This document shows, piece by piece, positions 1-8,444 of a DNA stretch of 64,000 nucleotides. Source of the stretch: Burkholderia sp. WP9 (GTDB lineage Bacteria > Pseudomonadota > Gammaproteobacteria > Burkholderiales > Burkholderiaceae); the NCBI RefSeq assembly GCF_900104795.1, contig NZ_FNTG01000002.1, positions 2,914,001 to 2,978,000 of the forward strand, given 5' to 3'. A model generated the notes under the pieces. It was not told where the DNA came from. It worked only from the letters and a program-made list of their open reading frames with translations, and ran no database searches. Made by a program: the position numbers and the translations under genes. Within the stretch, counting starts at the first letter, position 1, and the number at the start of each line of letters is the position of its first letter.

Positions 1-1885
1 CCGTGAGGCCTGCGTAGCGCTTCTTGCTGCCTTCCTCGGCACCGCGAATGGTCGGCATGAAGAAGCGCCGGTAATGCCGCTCGAATTGCAATTCGAGCGC
101 ACTGTCGAGTCCGAAGCGCTGCAGCAGATTCTGCCGCCACCATGCATTGATATGCTCGACTAGCGCGCGGCCGATGCGGCTCGCGTCTTCCTCGCTGTGT
201 GCGTGCTTGAGCCAGACGAAGGTCGAATCCGTGTCGCCATAAATGACTTCGTAGCCTTCGCCTTGAATCAGTTCGCGCGTGGCATGCATGATTTCGTGGC
301 CGCGCATGGTGATCGACGAGGCGAGACGCGGATCGAAGAAGCGGCAGCCGGTCGATCCCAGTACGCCGTAAAAGGCGTTCATGATGATCTTCAATGCCTG
401 CGAAAGCGGCTTGTTGTTCTCGCGTTTGGCGGTTTCCCGGCCTTGCCAGACCTGCCCAACGATCGACGGCAAGCAATGGCGCGTGCGTGAAAAGCGCGCG
501 CCGAGAAAGCCGGGCACGGATTGATCGTCGGCGGGATTCAGCATGCCTTCCACCAGACCGACCGGGTCGATCAGAAACGTGCGGATAATCGACGGATACA
601 GGCTCTTATAGTCCAGCACCAGCACGGAGTCGTAAAGGCCGGGGCGCGAATCCATCACGAAGCCACCGGGGCTCGCGGCTCCGGCCACGTCGCCGAGATT
701 GGGCGCGACGTAGCCTTGCCGATGCATGCGCGGCATGTACAGATGCGTGAACGCCGCCACCGATCCGCCGCTGCGATCCGCCGGCAGTCCGGTGACGCTC
801 GCGCGCTCCAGCAGGAACGGCAGCAAGTCCGTCTTCGCGAAGATGCGTGTGACGAGCTCGCAGTCCTTGAGGTTGTACTGCGCGAGCGCGGGTTTGTCCT
901 CGTCGAAGCGGCGCTGGATTTCATCCATGCGCTGATATGGATTGTCGATCGACTTGCCTTCGCCCAGCACGGAACGCGCGACATGTTCGAGACTGAACGA
1001 AGGGAAACTCCACGTCGCGGAGCGCAGCGCCTCGATGCCGTCGATAATCAGCCGCCCCGCGGCGCCGGCGAAGAAGTGGTTCTGTTTGAGTCCGTGCTCG
1101 CGCCATTCCATGACTGCACCACCGCGGCCGAGCCGCAGCGGTATGCGATATTGTTCGGCGTGCTGCTGCAGCACACGCAGGTCGAACTGCACCAGATTCC
1201 ATCCGATAATCGCATCGGGATCATGCCGTTCCAGCCATGCATTCAGTTTTTCCAGCAACTGTGCGCGGGTTTCGCAGTATTCGAGGTCGAAGTCGAGCGT
1301 GCTCGCATCGCCATTGGACGGCCCCAGCATATACACCTGGCGCTGTCCGCAACCTTCCAGCGCGATCGAATACAACTCGGCGTGGGCGCTGGTTTCGATG
1401 TCGAGCGAAACCAGTTTCAGGGGCGGGCGATAACCGGTGGCCGGCTTGAGTTCGCTGTTCAGAAGCGGGCCGTGATGGTCGCTGCTCCGCGCCTCGCCGC
1501 CGAACCACACCGGCGCGGTGATGAAGCGCTCCATCATGTAGCGCTCAGGCGGGAATATGTCGGTTTCGTAGACGTCGACGCCGCCTTGCTTCAGGCGTTT
1601 TTCGAACCCCGTCAGTTGCCGATACTGCGGACAGTAAAGTCCCATGACCGGCCGATGCTGAAAGTCGCGGAGATCGAGCGGACGCAGATCGAGTGGCGCC
1701 TCGCGGCGCAGGATCGTTTCTGCTCGCTCGCGGTGCTCAACGGGAATGAACGCAACCGAAGGTTGAGGACGCAAACGGATGTGACGGGGCCCGCTGTCCG
1801 TTGCCAGCCAGAAATCGACTTCCGTGCCGGCGGGTGTATCCCGCCAATGTCGGGTCAAAATGAAACCCTGTTCAAGCTCAGTCAA
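1..1885 (-). CDS. polB: DNA polymerase II (family B), C-terminal end cut by the window edge
   Basis: Family-B repair and translesion polymerase with 3'-5' proofreading. About 628 codons are visible; E. coli Pol II has 783, so roughly the last 155 residues lie outside the window. In order I see the exonuclease motif LDIETS, palm motif A (DYKSLYPSI), motif B (KIIMNAFYG) and catalytic motif C (YGDTDS). All are intact, so the visible part looks functional. I chose a TTG start ([10 protein letters not shown]) because a purine-rich GAGGTGGAAG lies just upstream. An in-frame GTG 36 nt further upstream has a poorer ribosome site. It is divergent from the PRC-barrel gene. In E. coli polB is SOS-induced; I did not find a convincing LexA box here. 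Confidence 0.93.
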   Translation of the reverse strand, partial: MTELEQGFILTRHWRDTPAGTEVDFWLATDSGPRHIRLRPQPSVAFIPVEHRERAETILRREAPLDLRPLDLRDFQHRPVMGLYCPQYRQLTGFEKRLKQGGVDVYETDIFPPERYMMERFITAPVWFGGEARSSDHHGPLLNSELKPATGYRPPLKLVSLDIETSAHAELYSIALEGCGQRQVYMLGPSNGDASTLDFDLEYCETRAQLLEKLNAWLERHDPDAIIGWNLVQFDLRVLQQHAEQYRIPLRLGRGGAVMEWREHGLKQNHFFAGAAGRLIIDGIEALRSATWSFPSFSLEHVARSVLGEGKSIDNPYQRMDEIQRRFDEDKPALAQYNLKDCELVTRIFAKTDLLPFLLERASVTGLPADRSGGSVAAFTHLYMPRMHRQGYVAPNLGDVAGAASPGGFVMDSRPGLYDSVLVLDYKSLYPSIIRTFLIDPVGLVEGMLNPADDQSVPGFLGARFSRTRHCLPSIVGQVWQGRETAKRENNKPLSQALKIIMNAFYGVLGSTGCRFFDPRLASSITMRGHEIMHATRELIQGEGYEVIYGDTDSTFVWLKHAHSEEDASRIGRALVEHINAWWRQNLLQRFGLDSALELQFERHYRRFFMPTIRGAEEGSKKRYAGLT

Positions 1886-2075
1886 ACTTCCACCTCTAAA
1901 GCAGGCGTGATCGCCTTGCACGATTTTACCGCCATGCGCTTCGAGCCGTTGCGTCATTCCCGAGCGTTGCCGGGGAGGCTCGACCTGCCGCCTGATGTTG
2001 GCCGTGTGTGGCCTTCCGCCACGCTGGATGCAGCCGCGCGGCGCAATCTGTATGATCGTGCTGCAGCGATTCCTT

Positions 2076-2096
2076 CTGGCACAGCCCATGTGCCAG
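2076..2096. promoter_or_regulatory. 7-bp inverted repeat upstream of the PRC-barrel gene
   Basis: CTGGCAC and GTGCCAG form perfect 7-bp arms around a 7-nt spacer, 28 bp before the chosen start codon. A -10-like TATGAT lies at 2051-2056, without a good -35. It could be an operator or a leader hairpin. Seen in sequence only; function is inferred. Confidence 0.3.
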
Positions 2097-2124
2097 TCAA
2101 GTCTTTAAATACGGAGTGAACGAT

Positions 2125-2550
2125 ATGACTTTGGGTAAACTTGTTGTTGTGGTCGCAGTAGCTGCAACCAGTCTGAGTGCGCACGCGCAAGTCGCCGGCA
2201 CGCAGCCGCTGAGCATCACCGTCGAGCAGTCGAATGCGCTGCTGAGCGGCTGGAGTGTGAAGAAGAGCATTCTCGGAAAAACGGTGTACAACGACCAGAA
2301 CGAGAAGATCGGTACGGTTCGTGATCTGGTGGTGGCGCCGGATGGCTCGCTGTCCGCTGCAATCGTCTCCGCCGGCGGGTTCCTCGGCGTGGCGTCGCAC
2401 GACGTTGCGGTGCCCATCGCGGCGCTCGATATCCGTCAGGGCAATTTCTATCTGGCCGGTGCCACCAAAGACGCGTTGAAGGCAACTCCCGCGTTCCAGT
2501 ACAACAAGGTTCAAGCGCCGCCGAAGCCGAAAAAGCTGACGGGCCAGTAA
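2125..2550 (+). CDS. Secreted PRC-barrel domain protein
   Basis: 141 residues. The N-terminus is a Sec signal peptide (short basic start, hydrophobic VVVVAVAATSL, cleavage after SAHA), so the product is periplasmic. Residues about 45-115 form a PRC-barrel: GKTVYNDQNEKIGTVRDLVV, then a strand-rich half ending near LDIRQGNFYL. The tail is Pro/Lys-rich. PRC-barrels are small beta domains found in RimM, in photosynthetic reaction centres and in many stress-related periplasmic proteins; the role here is unknown. I preferred the ATG at 2125 over a GTG at 2116 because ACGGAG (2111-2116) is correctly spaced only for the ATG. It is a single gene followed by hairpins. Confidence 0.85.
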   Translation: MTLGKLVVVVAVAATSLSAHAQVAGTQPLSITVEQSNALLSGWSVKKSILGKTVYNDQNEKIGTVRDLVVAPDGSLSAAIVSAGGFLGVASHDVAVPIAALDIRQGNFYLAGATKDALKATPAFQYNKVQAPPKPKKLTGQ

Positions 2551-2557
2551 TGCAGAA

Positions 2558-2577
2558 AGCCGGCGTGTTCGCCGGCT
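2558..2577 (+). terminator. Short GC hairpin after the PRC-barrel gene
   Basis: AGCCGGC and GCCGGCT form a 7-bp stem with a 6-nt loop, 8 nt past the stop codon. No T-run follows, so alone it may only slow or protect the transcript; the large hairpin at 2616-2688 is the stronger stop. Confidence 0.4.
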
Positions 2578-2615
2578 GAGCCGTAAGAAGCGGCTCGCGT
2601 GTATTCGATCATGAA

Positions 2616-2688
2616 AAAGCGGCGCTCGCAGCGCGAAACGGTTGATGAGAGAAACCGTTTCGCGCATACAGCGCCGCTTTCGTTTTTT
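2616..2688. terminator. Large two-stage hairpin, probable bidirectional terminator
   Basis: Outer arms AAAGCGGCGCT (2616-2626) and AGCGCCGCTTT (2670-2680) pair over 11 bp. After a 4x4 internal loop, inner arms at 2631-2643 and 2653-2665 pair perfectly over 13 bp with a 9-nt loop. Six Ts follow at 2683-2688 on the + strand, and an A-run at 2614-2618 gives Us on the - strand. It sits between convergent genes (PRC-barrel and DUF2891), as expected for a shared terminator. Confidence 0.8.
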
Positions 2689-2744
2689 CAGCGGACGAGG
2701 CCGCTAGTGGCAATTGGATTCGAGGCCTTGAATCAGGCCTTAAA

Positions 2745-3755
2745 TCAAGCCTCCAGCGCGAGCGTCGCGAACGTGCCGAGCCAATGCTCGCCCATATAGT
2801 CGCCGGCCACATGCGGCAGCGCGCTTTGCAGGTGGCGCTCGGCGGCATCGAACAGGACCGTACGGCGAATATCGCCTGCCGGCAATGCGCGCGCCAGCGA
2901 GCGTTGGCACCATGCGCGGCTCAGATTCAGACCGTCGAGGTGAGCGATCTTGCCGTCGCTGCGATCCGTCACGGTGACAGGCTCGAACAGTGTGGCGGGT
3001 TTTTTCACGCCGAGGTTCGGCAGAAAGCGGCCGAACCAGTCGACGAATTGCGCGGGCGGCAACACGCGGCGCATGAGCTCCGCTTCCATGAGCGAAGGCG
3101 AGAGGAATTCGTCGCCAGCGGGCTCCCATGCCTGACATGCTACGTCGTCGACAAACCAGCGTTCCGCGGTATTCACCACCAGTGCTTCCAGCGATTCACG
3201 CGACGTTTGCCGCGCGAAGTCCAGTGTCAACGCCAATGCGAAGGCCATGTTGAAGTGCGTGCCCACGCGCAGCGGGTAGGTCGCTTTCGGCAAAAACTCC
3301 TCGAAGCGTTCGACAAACACCCTGGTAAGCGGCGCAAAAGTTTTCGACCAGCGCGCGGCCTCCGAGAGCTTCAGCGATTCGAGCTGCGCGCTGAGCGCGA
3401 GCAACCATGCCCAACCATAAGGCCGCTCGAAACCACGGTTGTGCGGCAGATCGAGATAGGCCATTTCACCGGCCACGTTCTCCGCGGTGAAATGTTCGTC
3501 GACCACGGCGACGATGCGCGCCGCTTCCGGCAGATCGGGAAAGCGTTCGAGCAGATGCAGAATCAACCAGTAGCCGTGCACGCACGAATGCCAGTCGTAG
3601 CTGCCGTAAAAAATCGGATGCAGCGCGCGCGGACCTTGCACGTCCTGCGGTCCGGCGAGGGAGTGCGTCAGCTTGTTCGGGTATTCGCGCGTGAGGTGGG
3701 CGAGTGCGAGATTGGCGAATTTCGATGCGAATTCGCGAGTGAGTTGGGTAGTCAT
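2745..3755 (-). CDS. DUF2891 family protein
   Basis: 336 residues, no signal peptide or membrane segments, so cytoplasmic. The sequence matches DUF2891: near the N-terminus HPIFYGSYDWHSCVHGYW, then HNRGFERPYGWAWLL and a late FLSPSLMEAELMRRVL. The repeated helical, Trp/His-rich pattern resembles alpha/alpha-toroid enzymes acting on sugars or amino-sugar compounds, but I know of no assigned reaction. A strong site (GAGGAGGCGCCA) precedes the ATG. It is the last gene of a three-gene leftward operon, 10 bp after the DUF979 stop, so it probably acts on whatever the two membrane proteins transport. Confidence 0.85.
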   Translation of the reverse strand: MTTQLTREFASKFANLALAHLTREYPNKLTHSLAGPQDVQGPRALHPIFYGSYDWHSCVHGYWLILHLLERFPDLPEAARIVAVVDEHFTAENVAGEMAYLDLPHNRGFERPYGWAWLLALSAQLESLKLSEAARWSKTFAPLTRVFVERFEEFLPKATYPLRVGTHFNMAFALALTLDFARQTSRESLEALVVNTAERWFVDDVACQAWEPAGDEFLSPSLMEAELMRRVLPPAQFVDWFGRFLPNLGVKKPATLFEPVTVTDRSDGKIAHLDGLNLSRAWCQRSLARALPAGDIRRTVLFDAAERHLQSALPHVAGDYMGEHWLGTFATLALEA

Positions 3756-3765
3756 TGGCGCCTCC

Positions 3766-4719
3766 TCAAAAGCGGAATACGAACAGATATAACAGTATGG
3801 TGTTGACGATCAACAATAGCAAAGCGGTCGGCCACTGCGCCTTGATCACGCCGTTCTGATCTTTCAGCTCCAGCAGCGCTGCCGGCACGATATTGAAGTT
3901 GGCCGCCATTGGGGTCATCAAAGTGCCGCAAAAGCCGCACAGCATGCCGATCGCACCCAGAATGGCGGGGTTGCCGTGGAATTGATGCACGATCAGTGGC
4001 AAGCCGATACCTGCCGTCATGACGGGAAACGCGGCGAATGCGTTGCCCATGATCATCGTGAAGATTGCCATGCCGAATGTGTAAGCCGCCACCACCGCGA
4101 ACGCGGAGTCGAGCGGAATCCACGTTTTCACCAGATCCGACACCACGTGGCCCACGCCCGCGACGGCGAACAGCGCGCCGAGGGCCGCCAGCATCTGCGG
4201 CAGAATGGCGGCCCAGCCGACGGTATCCATGGTGTGCCGCGCGTCTTTCAATGCGTGCACCGGCGAGTCGCGCAACATGAAGAGCGCCGCGCCGAACGCG
4301 ACCAGCGTGCCCAATACGAGCGAAATCAGCGTGACGTTCTTCGCTTCGACGAACGGCGCGTGTTTCAGCGTCAAAGTGCCGAGCAACGTGATGAACGGAA
4401 TCAGCAGCGCCGGAATGAACAGCTTGTTGCCGAAGCGTTGCGCATTCGCCTCGCGGCGCGCGGCGGCGGCTTCGGTGCTGTTGTCCGTTTTGCCTTTGCC
4501 GAGCTTGCCGGAGCCGGCGATCACGGCGAGTGCGATGGCGAGGCAGCCTGTTACGAAGTGCGGCAGTTCTGCGCCGAACATGAACGTGAGCGCGTAGATT
4601 CCCCAGAACAGAAAATTGGCAATGCGGCGCGGATTCGAACGGTCTTGCAGATTGAAGAGGGCGAACGCGGCGAACATCAAACCGGCCAGCACGTAGAGCG
4701 ATTCGAGTTTGATCATCAT
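3766..4719 (-). CDS. DUF979 family inner-membrane protein
   Basis: 317 residues with about nine hydrophobic segments (for example LESLYVLAGLMFAAFALF near the start and LLLLIVNTILLYLFVF at the end). It is a polytopic membrane protein of the DUF979 family, almost always encoded with DUF969. The pair looks like two halves of a carboxylate-type permease. In other bacteria the pair often lies near pyroglutamyl-peptidase or 5-oxoprolinase genes (family knowledge, from memory), which suggests 5-oxoproline or a related amide as substrate. Neither gene is present here. The start codon overlaps the DUF969 stop (ATGA), implying translational coupling. Confidence 0.85.
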   Translation of the reverse strand: MMIKLESLYVLAGLMFAAFALFNLQDRSNPRRIANFLFWGIYALTFMFGAELPHFVTGCLAIALAVIAGSGKLGKGKTDNSTEAAAARREANAQRFGNKLFIPALLIPFITLLGTLTLKHAPFVEAKNVTLISLVLGTLVAFGAALFMLRDSPVHALKDARHTMDTVGWAAILPQMLAALGALFAVAGVGHVVSDLVKTWIPLDSAFAVVAAYTFGMAIFTMIMGNAFAAFPVMTAGIGLPLIVHQFHGNPAILGAIGMLCGFCGTLMTPMAANFNIVPAALLELKDQNGVIKAQWPTALLLLIVNTILLYLFVFRF

Positions 4720-5405
4720 CGCGCGATACCTCGGCCGTACGCGGTCATCTTGTGCGAGAGATTACGGTCCAGCAGGATCAGGCGCACGACATGAATCACG
4801 AGTGCCGCCACGGCCGTGGGAATCGCCCAAACTGACACTTGCAGCGGTTCGACCGAGATGCCGTTCTGTTCGAGGAAGCCCTTGATCAGCAGGATGGACT
4901 GGATCGCAATGAAAATGTCTTCGCCGAAAAACACGGCGATGTTGTCCACCGCCGATGCATTCGCGCGGATCTGCTGGCGTACCGCATCGGGTAAGTCGCC
5001 GTAGCGGTTCGCGGCGGCGGCCTCGGCCATCGGCGCGATGAGCGGACGCACCATCTGCGCGTGCCCACCCAGTGACGTCAGACCGAGTGCGGCGGTGATC
5101 TGTCGGATCACGAAGTACAGCATCAGCACGCGGCCGGTGGTGGCGGCGTGCAGACGTGAAATCAGGTGTTTGGCCTGCTCTTTCAGACCGTTGCGCTCCA
5201 ATAGTGCGATGACCGGCAGCGTCAGCCAGATCAGACCCATATAGCGGTTATCCGCGAATGCCTTACCGAATGCGCTGACGATCTCGACCGGCTGCAAGCC
5301 GCCGGCGACGCCCGTAGCGATCCCCGCGATCGTCACGACCAATAGCGCATTGAAGCGCAATGCGAAGCCGAGTACGACGATCGGCACGCCGATTAAAACC
5401 CACAT
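4716..5405 (-). CDS. DUF969 family inner-membrane protein
   Basis: 229 residues, polytopic, first gene of the DUF969-DUF979-DUF2891 operon. The start is the ATG of MWVLIGVPIVVLGF, preceded by AAGGAG seven bases upstream; the frame is open further upstream but that part is not protein-like. The conserved block ANASAVDNIAVFFGEDIFIA, with acidic residues within a hydrophobic stretch, is typical of the family and could line a substrate path. It presumably forms a two-component permease with DUF979. The substrate is not known from this sequence. Confidence 0.85.
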   Translation of the reverse strand: MWVLIGVPIVVLGFALRFNALLVVTIAGIATGVAGGLQPVEIVSAFGKAFADNRYMGLIWLTLPVIALLERNGLKEQAKHLISRLHAATTGRVLMLYFVIRQITAALGLTSLGGHAQMVRPLIAPMAEAAAANRYGDLPDAVRQQIRANASAVDNIAVFFGEDIFIAIQSILLIKGFLEQNGISVEPLQVSVWAIPTAVAALVIHVVRLILLDRNLSHKMTAYGRGIAR

Positions 5406-5550
5406 GCTGTTCTCCTTGCTACTTCGCTGGTGTGTCGTTGTTGTGTGCTGCTGGAGGCGTTGCCTGGTGCTGGCGAGGGCGGTTGCACGCAAGCGCTGAC
5501 AGGTTGCGCCGGGTTGCAATGGCTCGTGGGCGAAGAAATCTAACACGATA

Positions 5551-5564
5551 ATTTATCGATAAAT
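5551..5564. promoter_or_regulatory. Perfect 14-bp palindrome, candidate operator of the DUF969 operon
   Basis: ATTTATCGATAAAT is its own reverse complement and sits in an AT-rich patch within high-GC DNA. On the - strand a further TTATCG follows directly. No regulator gene is adjacent, so the binding protein is unknown. The GATAAA half-sites recall the inverted repeat upstream of puuR (18865-18881), but there they face the other way. Confidence 0.5.
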
Positions 5565-5711
5565 AGTCGACGAATTGCGTGATTCGGGTAAACGCCTGGA
5601 GGAGGGTGGGTGTTCGGGCAGAGGGAGCGAGAGAGGCGGATCTGGCGTCACGCGCCGCGAACGTGGCGCGCCATGGGTACCGAAAGCGCGAATACCGCAA
5701 AGACGGCTAAG

Positions 5712-5740
5712 ACGGCACAGCGGCGCTTGCGCTGTGCCGT
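5712..5740 (-). terminator. Hairpin after the polyamine operon
   Basis: ACGGCACAGCG (5712-5722) and CGCTGTGCCGT (5730-5740) form a perfect 11-bp stem with a 7-nt loop, about 20 nt beyond the last puuB stop. On the - strand it is followed by CTTAGCCGTCTTT, a modest U-rich tract. Confidence 0.7.
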
Positions 5741-5758
5741 TTCAAGAAGTGACGACGA

Positions 5759-7084
5759 CTAGAACAGCTCGAGAATCCGGTGATACATCATCCCGAGTTC
5801 GAGCGCAGGCCCGCGCAACGCCGGGCCGCCTGGAAAGCGCGCATGGCGCAACTGCGCGAACAGATCGAAGGCAGCGGTCTCACCCGCCATTGCCTGGGCC
5901 ACCGCGCGCCCGGCAATGCCGGTCAACGCGACGCCGTGCCCGGAAAACCCCTGCACGTAAAAGTAATTCGGATCGATCGAGCCGAAATCGGGCGCGCGAT
6001 TGCGCGTCACATCGACAAAACCGCCCCACGCATAGTCGATTCTCACATCGGCGAGTTGCGGGAACACGGCGATCATGCGTTGGCGAATCTCTTCACCGAG
6101 TTGCACGGGCGACGCTCCAGTCGAACTCGCCCGTCCGCCGAACAGCACGCGATGGTCCGCCGACAAACGGAAATAGTCGAGAAAGAAGTTGTTGTCGCAA
6201 ATCGCCTCGTGTCCTTTGATCAATGCATCCGCGCGCTCCTTGCCGAGCGATTCAGTGGCGACGATATACGACGCGATCGGTGCGATGCGCGCGGCGATCG
6301 GCGCAGGCAGCACGTTGCCGAGCGTGGCGTTGCCACATGCCGCGACGAAGCGGCAGCGCACTTCGCCGCGAGCGGTGTGCACGACCGGACGCGCGCCACG
6401 CACGACCTCGATGACCGGCGAATGCGCGAACAATTGCGCGCCTTCGCGGCGCGCCGCATCGGCGAGACCGAGACAGTACTTGAGCGGATGCAGATGGCCG
6501 GAGAACGGATCGTACACACCGGCCAGATAGCGTCGCGACGCGACCCGCGAACGGACTTCGTCGGTATCGAGCCACGAGAGTTTCGTATAACCCCAGCGTT
6601 GCGAAGCCGACTCCATCCACGAACGCAGATCGGGCACGCGTTTCGGTTTGGTTGCGACAGTCAGATAGCCGGACGTGAAATCGCAGTCGATGCCGTAGCG
6701 CTCGATGCGCTCGCGCACGAGCGCCACGCCTTCCACCGACATCGCCCACGCGGCGCGCGCGCCTTCCAGACCGAGTTGGCGCTCAATGATCTCGTCTTTC
6801 GCGAAACCCACCAGCGTCTGCCCGCCGTTGCGGCCCGACGCGCCCCAGCCGGGACGGTGCGCATCGAGCACGACCACCGACAGGCCGCGCGCGCGACACT
6901 CCAGCGCTACCGATAAACCGGAGAAGCCCGCGCCGATCACGCACACGTCGGCTTCGAGCGTGCCGTCGAGCGTGGGGTCGTCGGTCAGCGGGCGGGTGGC
7001 GCTCGCTTCGTAATAGGAGTTGGCGATCAGCGCGTCGGCGCGCAGGTCGAGTGTGTTGAAGCCGGGCGTCGGGGCATTCATCAA
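5759..7084 (-). CDS. puuB: Gamma-glutamylputrescine oxidase-like FAD oxidoreductase (second copy)
   Basis: 441 residues. It oxidises an amine, probably gamma-glutamylputrescine, to the aldehyde with release of ammonia and H2O2. The N-terminal dinucleotide fold is VCVIGAGFSGLSVALE, followed by the DAO-family signature GASGRNGGQ. The C-terminal FAD-contact motif is VQGFSGHGVALTG. It is a paralogue of the gene immediately upstream, with the same domain order and the shared stretch YAWGGFVD. The two overlap by 4 bp (ATGA), so they are translationally coupled. The copies may differ in polyamine preference (putrescine, cadaverine, spermidine). It is the last gene of the long leftward locus and is followed by a terminator hairpin. 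Confidence 0.85.
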   Translation of the reverse strand: MMNAPTPGFNTLDLRADALIANSYYEASATRPLTDDPTLDGTLEADVCVIGAGFSGLSVALECRARGLSVVVLDAHRPGWGASGRNGGQTLVGFAKDEIIERQLGLEGARAAWAMSVEGVALVRERIERYGIDCDFTSGYLTVATKPKRVPDLRSWMESASQRWGYTKLSWLDTDEVRSRVASRRYLAGVYDPFSGHLHPLKYCLGLADAARREGAQLFAHSPVIEVVRGARPVVHTARGEVRCRFVAACGNATLGNVLPAPIAARIAPIASYIVATESLGKERADALIKGHEAICDNNFFLDYFRLSADHRVLFGGRASSTGASPVQLGEEIRQRMIAVFPQLADVRIDYAWGGFVDVTRNRAPDFGSIDPNYFYVQGFSGHGVALTGIAGRAVAQAMAGETAAFDLFAQLRHARFPGGPALRGPALELGMMYHRILELF

Positions 7085-8373
7085 AGCAGGTCCTTCATTC
7101 GATACCAGGCCATGGCGAGTACGAGGGCAGGGGTGCGCAGTGTAGCGCCGCCAGGAAAGTCGCGGTGACGAATCTTGCCGAACAGATCGAAGCGCGACGC
7201 CTGACCGTCGATCGCTTCGGCGATCAGCTTACCCGCGAGGCCGGTAGTATTCACGCCGTGCCCCGAGAAGCCCTGCGCGAAATAGATGGTGGGCGAAAGC
7301 CGGCCGAAATGCGGCGCGCGATTCATGGTGATGTCGACGAAACCACCCCACGCATAGTCGATTTTGACATCGTCGAGTTGCGGGAAGGTTTTGAGCATAT
7401 CGCGGCGCATCGCTTCGCCGAGGTTACGCGGCGCGAACGTCGAATAGCTCACCTTGCCGCCCCACAGCAAGCGGTTATCGGGCGCGGGCCGGAAGTAGTC
7501 GAGTACGAAGCGGCTGTCGCATACGGCGGCTTTGGCGGGCATCAGCGCTTCGGCGCGATCGGGGTCGAGCGGTTCGGTGGCGATTACGTAAGTGCCGACC
7601 GGCATGATCTTGCTGGCCACCTCCGGCGCGAGTTTGCCGAGATAGGTATTGCAGGCGAGCACGACGAAGCGCGCCCGCACTTCGCCGCGCTCGGTTTGCG
7701 CGACATGTCGGCCGTTTTCTTCACGCAAGGCCGTGACGCAACTGTCTTCGTAAATCTTCACGCCGGCCTCGCGTGCCGCGCGCGCCAGACCCAACGTGTA
7801 ATTCAAAGGATGCAGATGGCCGCTATCCGCGTCGAACAGGCCGCCGAGGTAGCGTTGCGACTGAACATAGTTGCCCACGCCGTCGGCGTCGACATAACTG
7901 AAGCGTTCGTAGCCGAAGCGCCGCTGCGCTTCGTCGCGCCATTTCTGCAACGCATCGGTGTCGCGCGGTTTATTGGCGGCGGTCAGATAGCCAATGGTCA
8001 GATCGCAATCGATTCGATGCTTCGCCACCCGTTCCTTGACGATGTCGAGGGTTTCGATCCCCATGTCCCAAACGCGCTTCACGTCGTCCGCGGGCATGTA
8101 CTTCGCGAACGTATCGATATCGCACGCAAAGCCGCCGATCAACTGGCCACCATTGCGGCCGCTCGCCGCCCATCCGACTTTCGATGCTTCGAGCACCGCG
8201 ACCGAATGGCCGCGCTCGGCGAGATTCAACGCAGTGGAGATGCCGGTGAGGCCGGCGCCGATCACGCAAACATCGACGTTGATCGTTTCTTCGAGTGCGG
8301 GATGGCGGGTGGTGTCGTTGGCAGTGGCAGCGTAATACGAGGCGACGTGAGGCTGGTTCGAGAATCGGAGCAT
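7081..8373 (-). CDS. puuB: Gamma-glutamylputrescine oxidase
   Basis: 430 residues; the start is the ATG of MLRFSNQPHVASYYAATAND, which matches the usual PuuB N-terminus (aromatic SYY motif). It catalyses step 2 of the Puu route: gamma-glutamylputrescine to gamma-glutamyl-aminobutyraldehyde. The FAD fold is VCVIGAGLTGISTALNLAERG, followed by GWAASGRNGGQ; the C-terminal flavin motif is AQGFSGHGVNTTG. The frame is open further upstream (to 8625) but that part lies across the hairpin and the DUF3138 end and is not coding. It lies 71 bp after the DUF3138 stop, separated by a hairpin, so it may be partly uncoupled from the upstream transport genes. Confidence 0.9.
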   Translation of the reverse strand: MLRFSNQPHVASYYAATANDTTRHPALEETINVDVCVIGAGLTGISTALNLAERGHSVAVLEASKVGWAASGRNGGQLIGGFACDIDTFAKYMPADDVKRVWDMGIETLDIVKERVAKHRIDCDLTIGYLTAANKPRDTDALQKWRDEAQRRFGYERFSYVDADGVGNYVQSQRYLGGLFDADSGHLHPLNYTLGLARAAREAGVKIYEDSCVTALREENGRHVAQTERGEVRARFVVLACNTYLGKLAPEVASKIMPVGTYVIATEPLDPDRAEALMPAKAAVCDSRFVLDYFRPAPDNRLLWGGKVSYSTFAPRNLGEAMRRDMLKTFPQLDDVKIDYAWGGFVDITMNRAPHFGRLSPTIYFAQGFSGHGVNTTGLAGKLIAEAIDGQASRFDLFGKIRHRDFPGGATLRTPALVLAMAWYRMKDLL

Positions 8374-8399
8374 AGGCAGAGCATGCGCAAAGTGCCTGT

Positions 8400-8432
8400 G
8401 CGCGTGGCCGTTCCTGCAGCAAGGCCACGCGC
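8400..8432 (-). terminator. Hairpin between DUF3138 and puuB
   Basis: GCGCGTGGCC (8400-8409) and GGCCACGCGC (8423-8432) form a perfect 10-bp stem with a 13-nt loop, just after the DUF3138 stop and before puuB. There is no T-run, so it is more likely an attenuator or mRNA-end stabiliser than a full stop. Confidence 0.5.
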
Positions 8433-8444
8433 CGGCAGGTCGGA

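Larger units (their letters stand above)
5406..5758. other. Intergenic region: promoter of the DUF969 operon and a terminator
   Basis: 353 bp without a credible gene. It holds a 14-bp palindrome at 5551-5564 about 150 bp before DUF969 and, at the other end, the hairpin that ends the puuB transcript. I see no small ORF with a ribosome site. Confidence 0.6.

Noticed and set aside
521..2119. 532-codon open frame on the + strand
   Set aside because: It lies opposite the real polB gene, whose motifs are clear, and its product is Arg/His/Gln-rich with no family features. High-GC DNA gives such antisense frames.
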